The position numbers and the translations under genes are program-made. The notes under the pieces are model-generated. The model was not told the DNA's origin and did not search any database. It was given only the letters and a program-made list of their open reading frames with translations. This document shows positions 23,945 through 35,300 of a stretch of DNA of 64,000 nt, piece after piece (position 1 is the first letter of the stretch; every line of letters starts with the position of its first letter). This stretch comes from Caenorhabditis elegans (taxonomy: Eukaryota > Nematoda > Chromadorea > Rhabditida > Rhabditidae): the NCBI RefSeq assembly GCF_000002985.6, contig NC_003281.10, positions 9,176,001 to 9,240,000 of the forward strand, given 5' to 3'.

Positions 23945-26900
23945 TTATGTTGCTTTGTTCTTGAGCTCGTAACAAACTCCTCCGATTGGGATTTGAGGGA
24001 ACGGGCAGCTTCTTTCTGAAATTTCAAAAATATTGTGTTTATAAACAAATCACCTGAATAATTTCTCCTTGACTGATATTCGATAACATACCACATCTCT
24101 TCTCAATTCTTCCATTAACACCTCTTGTTACAAGAACTAAGTACCCTTCACATGGATTGATGGCTGCTGGTGGCCCTCTACTGTAATATGCTCCAAGTCC
24201 GAACGATTCACTTTGATATCCAGGTCGATCGGAATGGCGAGATGGACAGCAAATATGATTATTGGATGTCGAGCTCTGCACACATCCAAAGCCAACTGGA
24301 CATCCTCTTTTTCCTGGTTGACAAAGTACAGGAGAACTTGTAGATGGATAGATCAATGGATTTCCACGTGGGCACTTTTCTTGGTCAGGAGATGGAGTTG
24401 CTGAAAATCAAAATTGAATGATAGAACTTGATTCCTTCAAATCTTACACTTTGAAACAACTGATCCGGTAGTTCCAGCAACAGTTAGACCTGGCTTGTTG
24501 GCCATTGAACAACAATGATAACCATTATTTCTATATGTACATTCATAACCTGCAGGACAACGCGAAATTGTGCATTTTTGTGGAGCACCGTTAAGAAGGT
24601 AAGGGGTTCTTCCAGTTGGGCAAACTTAAATATAGTATTTTTGTGTTGAAACATTTTAAGAGTTTAAGGCGCATGTTTACTTTTAGAAAGCTCGCGCAGA
24701 TAGATTTCTTTTTAGTTCAGACAATTGGAAAATTTTTCAAAAAGTTGGAAAGTGTCATTGAAAGTTGCCAAAAAAAGTATCAATAACATTTTCCAGAAAT
24801 TATCAACTTTCAAACAGTTTTTGAGTGTTTTCCTATCGTTTCAACTAAAATAATAAATTCTTCATCTAATTAGCATCACTGTTCCAATCACAAAAATCGA
24901 TTACCTTTCAGATTCGCTTTTTTTGTGGTCATTATCCTTTCTGTTGTAGTTGTCGATGGAGGCGGCAAGGAAGGAATTGAAACAGTTGATGACATTGACA
25001 TGTCAGGAGCACAACAAAGATATTGAGTTCTTCTATTATTAATCTGACATTCATATCCATTTGGACAAGCTTTTCCAATTGGTGAACAATGTTTCGGTCT
25101 CTCGTGTTCTTCATCGATAAGTGGATTCCATCCTGGTTTTGAGCAAGTGACTCCGTTATTGATAGCTACAAAATTTTCATTGTTGTTTTGTTTTTTCAAA
25201 ATAATTTCACAGAAAGACAAGAATTGTAAAACTCACACTTAGAAGATACAGCGGATTTCTTCTCTACCGGGGTCATACATTTTCCAGCCTTCTCAATGAA
25301 TCCTTTCTTACATTCACAGGACCCTTCAATACAACCTGAATTTTCTTGACACTGACGAACTGTTAGACAGGCTTCTCCAAGTTTTGCTTTGTTGTGGCAC
25401 AGACCGTTATGAAGTACTTGATTGGAAGAGCATTCTGGAAGCAGATTGCAGATTTTTTACAGTTTTCGATAATACAATATTTTTGAATAGTTGGCCCAAA
25501 ATTCAAAACAAAAAATAAAAAATAAAGAAACTCACGAATCTCTTCTTGACAGAATCCACCAACTGCCTTCAACGGTGGTCTACATTCACATTTAGCATCT
25601 TCACAAACAGATCCACCAGTACATTGCTCATTTGCAAGACATTCACTTCCAGGACCAACTTGTGCATGGCATTCTCCCTCGATTATCACTTCATTTGATT
25701 CACAGGCAACTTTTCTCACTGTACAGCAGACATGGTGTCCAGCTAATGACTTTTGACATGCGAATCCCCGTGGACAGTTTGATTGCCCAACAACGCATTT
25801 CTCTGGTTCCCCTGACATTCCCACAAAGGCAACTGATTCTTCAGGACAACCACCACTAACTCCACAACATTGGAATTGATTGTTGGAACTTGAGAATTGA
25901 CAGAAATACCCAGCTGGGCAATTTGCTGCTCCAGCGCTACAAACTCTAACAGCGTCTGCATCTCTGAACGCAATCTGAGCATTCGGGCAACCATCAGAAG
26001 GTCTTTGAGGGGTTGGAGCAGGGTTGGAACCACAGCATTGGTAACGTTGATTGGAAAGAGACCATTGGCACGTAAACTCAGATGGACATGGAGCATTCGG
26101 TGGATTGAATGGATCACACTGAGCAATTTCTCCTTGAACAAGATACACGTACTCATTTGGAGGACACCCATCTGTAACTGATGGTGGAAGAGCTCCTGTT
26201 CCAGATTTACAGCAGAAACCGTCTGCGGATGAGGTCAATGATCTGCAAGCATATCCATTGGGGCACGAAACAAAAGTTCCTTGAGTGCAAGCTCTTGGTT
26301 GTTGAGATTGATCATCAATAAGGTAATCAGCATTATCTGGACAAACTGAATTTGCAGTACAACAGAATCCTTGGAATGCGTTGGCAAGATAACTTTGACA
26401 AGTGAATCCATCGGGACATTGATCATTTCGTCCGATTGTGCATCTAATTGGTTGAGATGTTCGTAGATCTTTGTAAAGGAACTTTCCAACGGGGCATGTT
26501 TCTGAAAATTTTTTTAATGAGTACGTAAAAAGTATCTATAATTTTTAGTAGTTAAAATCTAAACTCACTTCCAGTGATACTTGAACAACAGTAATACTTA
26601 TTCTTCTGCATATTGAATCTACAAAGATAATTCGCTGGGCAAGATTGTTCAATATTGATTAGACATTCTCTTGGTGACATATCAATTGTATCAATAAATG
26701 CTTTCTCGGCTTCTGGACAAACTCCAGAATCAGTTGCTCCACAGCAAACATGATTATTGATAAGTGGATTGAAGGTACAAGCATATCCAGATGGACAACT
26801 ATTGCTTAGTGCCTCATTACAATTAATTGGCATTTGAGAGTTTGGATCGACATAAGCAACATTTCCAGCTGGACAAGCATTACTCATACAGAAGTTTCTG

Positions 26901-29900
26901 CATTGTTGAATATTTAAAAAGTTATTTGCATTTCCATCGCATCCTCCAAATTGGAATGATGTGCATTGACTTGTTACAATATTAAAATAGTATCTCTGAA
27001 CGTAATTAGCTCCACACTGTGTTCCCTGCTGAGGTGGAAGACCACACATGTAGGCACGAGTTGGACAACATCGATTGATCAATGAATTACCGACAAGGAC
27101 AGGAATACATTCGTGAGAGTCTGGGCATGATGTCTGTTGAGCTCCACATACCATAACCATTCCAGAGTGATCTCGTAATGGAGTTCCACCGTTTGGACAT
27201 CCACCTACACTACAATAAGATTCACAGGCGTCTCGATTTGCGAAATTATTTGAATTTCCGTCGCATCCATTGTACTGGAAAGATTCACAGTTCTGAGTTT
27301 GTGGATTGTAATAGTATTTGAATGTGCTTCCAGCTCCACATTGAATTCCTGAATCTGTGTTGAGAGAACATGTGAATGCTTTTGTGGGACAGCATCCCCA
27401 TTGACTTCCATCAAAGTAACACTCGTAATTTGCAGGACATCCCATTCCATTGGAACATGTCACAAAGTTTCCGAACATATCTTTGTAAGCTTGGCCTTGG
27501 ATGCATTTTGGTTCCGCTGCAATATTGTTGTGAAATGGGAAAAGTGATCAAAAAAAAACTTACGAATAGCATTTTTACAGAAGTTTTGGCAATCCATGAT
27601 TGAATCGAAATTGTTATCATTTCCCTGACAACCTAAAATGTGAAAATGTGAAAAAAAAACTGAATTTTTTATTTGAAACCAACCAGTATACTCGAACATC
27701 TGACACTGCCTAGTTCTGGCGTTGTACCAATATCTTTTCACATTTTCAGTACAATCTCCAATACGCAATGGTTGAGCGCAAATGGTTTCTGAAAAATTCC
27801 AGATTTTATAAAAATAGTTAAACTGAAAAAATACGTTTTCTAGGACAGCAAACTCCTTGATCAGCTTTACATTCATGTGAAGATGGGCATTGAGCATTGT
27901 TTTGGCATCTTTGGGCTTCTTCTCCAATTCTCAGTGGGGATCCTCTTTCGCATTGTACTGAAAAGGTATGAAATATTTGGTGAAACAATTTTGAATTTTA
28001 GTATTTGAATTTTCAAAACTTCCAAACTTACATCTTGCACAGTACATTTCACATTCATGTTTCGAAAGGAAATTATTATAATTTCCACCAGCACCCTTAT
28101 AGACAAAGTCCTGGCATCTTCCAGTTCCAGGATCATAATAAAATCTGATAGATTCCTTTCCAGTGTAAACCATAAATCCAGGATGATGAATAGAAGTTCT
28201 TGGCTGAATATCATATGGGCGTCCTCCTTTTGCAGAACATACTGATCCAGGAGTTGGACAGCAGAGATGTTGACTTCCAATTGCGGTACATTGAAAATCA
28301 TTTGCACAAGAAACTGAGGCAGCACATGATGTTATTGGACGTTCAGAGTGAACTGCGGACTCAGTGGAATATTGAGGAGATCCACGTTGGCAAGCTGGAA
28401 AGGATTTTTGATAAAATAATGCCTAGACATCTCGTGCCTAAAATTTACTAACTATCTCTACAATATGACTCGCAATGTTGAATTGTCTTGAAATTATTTG
28501 GTGAGTGATATTTGGCCTCAGTTGCTCCAGAATCCCACATGAACTGTTGGCATGTTCCAGTGACGGAGTTGTACCACCAACGTGGCTCAGAAGGATTTGG
28601 ACCGGTCAGTTGAGGTTGAATACATGCAAGAGCGCGACTGGGACAGCATACACCATCAGCAGTGGGAGCATAGTTGGATTGTGGGAACTTTTCAGCCAAA
28701 TTTATCTGAAAATTTCAATTGATTTCCTTTTATAACCTCTAATAATCTATTGGCACTTATCACGTTCAAAAAGATCTCCGCTTAAGTGACAATTGTGACT
28801 CTATTTGCACATTCAGGTGCCTGGTTTACCGCAAACAGACCTCTTTGCACTTGAACCCCCATATCAATGACTTTTCCTTTTATGTGCACAAATACGAAAT
28901 AGAAAACACTCACGTGAGGACTTGTATGGATACAATCATAAACGTCTCCAATATATTCTCCATCTGATGGCCACATGCATGCTCCACCGCCATGAAGCCC
29001 TTGAACTGGTTCTATTGTAGCTGATGATCCAACTGTGCAGCCAACTGGGAATGCACCCATTGATGGACTTGGATCATTCAAAGAGATTTTGAAACCAGCT
29101 CCTTCTGGCAAAGCGCAGACGAAATATAATGGAGCGGTTCCGCCAGAAGATAGATCTCTTAGAGAAATACAGACCCAACCATCGCGAGTCTCTCGTGCAA
29201 CATGGGTTTCTTCAGGACATCTACATGTTCCGATAGAGCTGTCCATTCGACATTTCGAGCCTGGCCACACTGCTTCACACTGAACATCATATGTGCATCC
29301 AGGTTGATTTGGGTTAACCTCTGAAAATTTTCAATTGAGCTTTTATGTGAAATCAATATTGTTATTTTCAGCAAGCAAACGACTTCTGTAATTACATTTT
29401 GTGAGAAAATAATTGAAATATCAACCGACCTGATTCAATGGTACTTTTCGATATTATAGAAGCTACTTCTTTTTTTTCAGAAAATTCTAGTTACCCAATG
29501 AGAAAAGTTTGGGAATGTTCTAACCCCTTCAAAAAAAAGTTAAATTAAAAAATAGTAATTCCACCAATCTCATTTAAAGAAAAAACTCACTTTCATAGCA
29601 ATAGCTCTCTCGTAGAATATAGGTGCTGAGACAAGAGCACAATCCGGTGGCACAATACATTCCCTAAAATTCCAGTTATAACTTGAACATATCCATTTAA
29701 AATTTAAAAAAACTCACGCTCAAACAATCAGTATTATACTGACAAACATCTCCAACCCTTCCACTACCAGAAACTGAAAATCCTTGCATGAACGGCTGAA
29801 TCGTCGGATCAACACATCCTCGTCCAGACTCGTAAATGGTCCCAGTGACACATTCTCGGAGAACCCAACGATTTTGAACACACTCCAAAAAATTTGTGGA

Positions 29901-30164
29901 CGATTCTTGTATTAAGCTGAACAAAACTGGTGAAATTATGGAAATTTTGGAATTTAATTTTCATTATCAACTTCTGTTAACTCGCCGAAAAAAAACTCAC
30001 TTAGTTTGTGGATCACAAAATAACATTGGCTTTGTTCCATGATGAAGGCACGGATCATCTTGTTTAATATAATGCCTGCACTCTACACATGGCCTATCAA
30101 TACAATCTTCTGCCAATGTAACATAAAGAAATAGGTACAGTAACCCAAGAGAATGAAACATCAT
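23945..30164 (-). CDS. Secreted multi-Kunitz, cysteine-rich (lustrin/EB-type) protein, upstream copy
   Basis: Sixteen exons, in coding order: 30001-30164, 29718-29916, 29591-29663, 28914-29320, 28453-28705, 28032-28394, 27835-27957, 27684-27788, 27564-27632, 26569-27516, 25536-26501, 25237-25434, 24905-25165, 24448-24624, 24092-24400, 23945-24015. Total 4686 nt (1561 residues). Signal peptide [18 protein letters not shown] follows a TTTTAG acceptor 3 nt before the ATG. A Cys-rich N-terminal part (about 20-110) ends with spacing like the second half of a peritrophin chitin-binding domain and is absent from the paralogue. Five Kunitz domains lie at about 309-364, 420-485, 529-582, 634-685 and 740-790; the first two have only four cysteines. 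Lustrin-type Cys repeats and two EB modules (about 1160-1290) fill the rest. The last exon is uncertain: donor 24092 gives a Cys-containing end ([14 protein letters not shown]), donor 24054 another frame. Confidence 0.86.
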
Positions 30165-30167
30165 TCT

Positions 30168-30169
30168 CT
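30168..30169 (-). other. Likely SL1 trans-splice acceptor of the upstream Kunitz gene
   Basis: On the - strand, CTTTTAG ends 3 nt before the first ATG. If used, transcription must begin upstream, inside the first exon of the divergent + strand gene. Confidence 0.45.
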
Positions 30170-30200
30170 AAAAGCTCACTGCCCGACACAAATCAAATGG

Positions 30201-31854
30201 ATGTTTGAAGAAATCAAAGCCAATGGCAATAGGAGGATAGTCTCCAGACGACGACTTGGAACGAAAACAAAGGATGTTCCGATTGACAGATACCTCACGG
30301 GCCGTCCTCTGTTGGCTTCTTGTGCAAATCTCTCTCGAGCACAGGTCGCACCCGATTTGGCTCTTCTTTCGGCTCTCCAATGGACACACATATCACGATT
30401 TGGGAAGGTGAGAACGATTGGATTAAATGATAAAAGTGTGGAGAATTGGGTTATCAATGGAATTGTATTATTAGATATCAGATCATCAAAATAGGATTCT
30501 TGTTGACCTTCTGATATCTCCAAAAATTATTCTATGGCAGTTTAAGAACCAAAAATGCCTGGACCTGTCAGTTTGTCAAAGAAGCGACGTCTTTAAGGGT
30601 TTTGCTTAAGTGATACAATATTTTACAATGGACAAATAACTGTTCACTGTTTAAAAATTTATAGAAAATTTTCTAGACTTTATCAATTTTATAAAAAAAA
30701 AACTTTTGATATTTATTTTTTTTTCGAATAATTTTACTTGGTTTCCATAAGATTTTTAGGATATACAGTAAAAACATGTAATATTTTTATTCATTTTCTG
30801 GCATTTTTCGTTAAAAATAATTATTTGAAGACAATTTTAGAGTTTCAGAAAGTTTCTTCCACGTTATACATTTTTTTAAACTGAAAAACTTATAACAATG
30901 TTGGGGTCATATTAAAAAAAGACAAAAAATCGCGGTTGTTACTTACTCAAGCCTAAAAATCAGATGGAACTCTCCACTCGTATACCATTGTTCTAACTCG
31001 TGAATCGCTTGAGGCCAAAACACCTGAGGAAAAGTTGTCGAAATATGAAGAAAGCACACGGAGCGGGAAACAAATCAGAAAAACGTTAAAAAGAAATTCC
31101 GATGTTCATGGTAGATTGGAAGATGAAATCCCCGTCAATCTTGTCAGCCAAATTAGTAGCACAATAACTACTGAAAAGCTTCGACAAACAGCGAGAACAC
31201 CTTTATCTGCGACGGGAAGTAAATCAAAATCGGAGAATGTTCAACGATCAAACCAATATTTCACCATCTCATCAATGACGCCGTCGTCTATCGTAACTTC
31301 TGGAGATTCTAAAAATCTGATCAGTCACGATACCACTTCCAATTCCACTTCAACATCCTCTGTAAAGAAGTTTCCGAGATATACATATTCTTCGCTCAAA
31401 TGTTATCCCAAATACATTACAATGGTCTATGTCAAGTTTTTGCTGCTTTATTGTGATGTTTATCAGAAACGGTTAGTTAGATGTTCGAATGAAAGCTTGA
31501 GCTCGTGTAATCAAGAAAATCTCTCATTTTTTCAGTGCACAACTCGCATTTACTGACGAGTTTCCTTCGGATTGCCGTTTGGAAGAAGTTGTTATCAATT
31601 TCCATCAACTTTGTTTTCGCCAGTGAGTTTTCAATTGTTTTGGTTTTAAGTCTGATTTCCACAGAAATTTTAGTCTTCGTGATCAGAACTTCAATCCTCG
31701 ACTCTCATTTTGCATCGGAGATCTCAGCTACTGGAATTCCAAACCACTCTTTGCAAATGACATGAACAAGACGTCGGCACAATTGGCGAATGATCAATCA
31801 GTTGCTCAATTGTCGATTATTGTGGATGTCACTGATAAGAATATGAAGTTGTAA
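30201..31854 (+). CDS. Uncharacterised 349-residue protein, divergent from the Kunitz gene
   Basis: Five exons: 30201-30407, 30541-30598, 30964-31471, 31536-31622, 31665-31854. They total 1050 nt and close in frame. Donors and acceptors are canonical GT/AG, though the exon 2 donor (AAGG|GTTTTG) is weak. I do not recognise the family. The N-terminal third is compact (RPLLASCANLSRAQVAPDLA, SALQWTHISRFGK). The middle (about 110-215) is Ser/Thr/Lys-rich and probably disordered. The C-terminal ~100 residues look like a folded unit (DEFPSDCRLEEVVINFHQLC, NPRLSFCIGDLSYWN). There is no signal peptide or TM segment. An in-frame ATG at 30153 would add 16 residues and overlap the opposite-strand Kunitz exon; an acceptor-like GGTACAG at 30134-30140 would allow it. 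AATAAA at 31873 is 19 nt past the stop. Confidence 0.68.
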
Positions 31855-31872
31855 TAAGAGATCTTGGTTTTG

Positions 31873-31878
31873 AATAAA
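31873..31878 (+). terminator. AATAAA poly(A) signal of the uncharacterised gene
   Basis: The hexamer lies 19 nt after the TAA stop at 31852-31854. The convergent GPCR gene ends at 32325, and TTTATT at 31996-32001 could serve it on the - strand. The interval 31879-32324 holds only these 3' ends. Confidence 0.6.
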
Positions 31879-32324
31879 TGCTAGAATAATAGGAACACAA
31901 GTGAACAATAAATAAACAAAATCCGAAAAAAAAAGAGGAATATTTTGAATCAACGTGTCTGAAATTAAAACGATGTAAGTAATATGTAGGAATACTTTAT
32001 TCGTATGTAGCCCAGTTGATTTTAATATCGCGTTCAAAATTTTTGAGATGTTCAATACTAATTACTAGTTCGGAAGAAACATGTTCCCTCAGTCCCTTGA
32101 ACATTTTTTAAAAAGTTGTTCTAACTGCTCAATAAAATTGTAATAACTGGCCTCTGGTGACCAAAATTTTATATTATTGTTTTGGAGACAAAAACAGATG
32201 TTTTTATCGTATAGTATGTATAGTCACTGTCTACATTACAAAGCAATAACAAAAATTCATTCGTAAGCAATAATATTATACCCGTAAAGATTAATACACG
32301 TAGGCGGCATTATTCAAGGTTTTC

Positions 32325-35300
32325 TCATAAAAGTGTCTCATCGGGAAACGATGTTTGAGATGGTAGGCCTTCTCGGAACTCTGATACGGCCTCTGAAGCA
32401 ATCTTGTCGGAAGATATCTCTTCTGTACGAGTTAAAAATTCGTTTTTCTTCATTTTCGTGCCAGGGATGGTTCTGGAAATTATATTTATTAGAGGAAAGG
32501 GTGTGTTAATTGATAATACTTCATAAAATTTAAAATTGACAACGTTTGAACTAGTATTATCTGTTTAGATAGAAAATTCAGATGGTATGCATCAAAATTT
32601 TTCTGATTCACAAAAATCTCAATTTACAAACCTTATTGCCGTCCGAATTTGCGAGCTTGCTTCATCAGTAAGACTTCTGAAGCGTCTTCTCTGATCAGCT
32701 ACAATCTTCGCGTGAGCCGATCGAATCCCTCGATTGAGCAATGTAAAGATCAATGGATAAGCGACACAACTGATGTATGGAAGAAGATGGATGAAATAGG
32801 AAATGATGATGACTGAAAATCAAGATTCATTTTAAGTTTATACTATTATTTCTTACTGCTCTTTTTCTCCATAATCCAGATGCGATTAGCAAACATACTG
32901 ACCCAGTAAGGTGTCCAACAGAGAACATAAATGACTGTGAGAAGGAGAACAGTTGTGATCACTTTTCGAAGAGCTGCATCCATTGAACTAAACATTTTAA
33001 GTTGAGGCTTTCAGATTAATAGGTACCCACTAAAAGGACATCATTGTTTAAAACTAGAGGTTCACAATCTTTATTTTATTTTTCGACTTTCCATATTTTA
33101 TTGTTTTTTGGCCTGTGACCATATTTTAAAAATGTTTTGTTCAAATTTATATCCCTCAATGCACAAGTTTTCCAAAAAGGAAGTGGAAAAAAGTTACCTT
33201 GAGGCGACCAGTGTCGTCAGCGCCCGCCGTTTCAGGAAAAAGGGTACCGAGACATACCTGCAAAACCAGAATCTATTTTGAGAAATTTCTTCCAAAAGTA
33301 ACTGACCAGTAAATAATTCCGAAAAGAGGGACTGCATAGGAAGTGATGCAAGCGATCAAGTTGAACCAAAACTCAATTTCTAAAAGTTCAAATGTTTCTT
33401 ATTGTGACGTCAAGAAGTTGGTTACTTACGTGGTGGCGGGAAGAAACCACATTTCCTCATAACTGTTACTTCCTGGGCAGTTGAGTTTGGATTCATGTAG
33501 AATGTAAAAACTTGGGAATAGGCAAACACTGGCCAAAGGAGGATCATGACAAATGCAAAGGCAATGCAGAATTGAATTATTGCATACTGAAATCAAATGG
33601 GTTTCAGGTTCACATTAAAATATTCCGTCTAGTAAGAAGTGTTAACTAACCTTCAGTGTTGCTGCTTTTTCTCCTCTTGTTTTATCAAGACAGACAGTTG
33701 AATAGCAAGTTCTACTAATCAAAAAAACTATCATTGGAGCCATAAATCTAGAATATTAAAGTTTCAAATTATTCATATGAATCATATTTTCACTTACTTA
33801 TTCATAGAATCAAAAATTAGATAGCTAGTGCAAACCATTGATGAAAACTGCCACGTGCCAAAAACTAGTTCAATGACTAGAAGTAACATAGCTGAAATTT
33901 AATATGAAAAAATCTCGGATAATCATTAAATTACCTATCATGGTCATTAAGTCTCCAACACATAACGCAAATATGTAGAAAAGTATGCTTTTTGGAACTT
34001 TGATAGCTGGTGCAAATAACAATGGAGCCACCACATAAAGTACCCAGGCATTGATCACAAAGCCAACGACGTTGAAACTAATGTAGGTGGAAGCCACATA
34101 CGTTCGGTATCCCTGAAAAATGTTTATAAAATTAACTTATTGTTATTGCATTTTTTGCTTTGGTTTTGTTGCTACTTGTAATTCCAAGTGTGGAAGTACA
34201 AGAAGCATCCGTACTTTAATAAAAAGTATTTTCCTAGAATTTATTAAATTTCAATCTTTTTTCTCACTTGTCAGGGTGTGACTATTATCTAAGAATTTTT
34301 CATTCATAATTTTGAAAAGTGCAATTAAAATTTTGAAGGGAAGGTATAATTTATTGGAAAATACTGGTCAGATATTTAAACGCACAGGAAACGTTTTTGG
34401 ATTAAAGGTATAGTCAGTAGAGAAATTTCTCTTGTCAAACATTTTTTGAAAAATTTTATTTGTAGTCGAAATGTGGTGAAAAACTTCACCTATCATAATT
34501 CTGGAAGTTGGCGAAAAAACGTTTTCTACAATTTTTATATTCCAATTATGTTTTAATTATTTGAATTTTAAGGGAACATTAGAGGGCTACAAACCTGTTA
34601 CAATTAACTGAATATCTCAAAAGTCCAAAATTTTTAGGAATTTTTATAAATTTTTACCAAAACTTTGAAAACACATTTTTGAAAATCTAGTGTTTTATTA
34701 TACTATTCGAATATTTTTCACAAATATAAGGTTAGTTGCACAACTTATGCCTATGTCCAGATTAAACTAAAATAAATCACTTGTTATTGAACAGTTTTTC
34801 AGATAATACAGATAGAGGTTTATAGAGAGGTTATAAGCACTTCTGAGAAATAGTACTTATGCCCTTATTTAATATAGAATAATATAGAATAGTACCCATA
34901 AAAGATTTAGATTTTAGCCATTCGTGGAGGATAAAAACAAAAATGATAGTTATTTCTATAAATTTAGAAAAGTTTCTGATAATTTCCATAAAACATTAAA
35001 TTACAAAAATAATAGAGATTGAGAAGCTACAGGGGTAAAAAATTGTTTTTAAATTTGCGATGATATCATAAAAGCGTGTTTTAAAAAACTGAAAATAATT
35101 TTCCACTGAATAATTCATTATTTTTCTCAATGCAATATAATTGTCAGGTTTTGACCGAAATTACTCATTTTTATTTTATTTTATTGGTGTTGCACAATAT
35201 GCTTCAGTTTCTGGAAAAAGAACAACTCACAATGCTCATCGTGCAGCGTTTTAGCTGATCCCTTAAGATCCAATATTAATTGAATGGGAAAAATGGAGAT

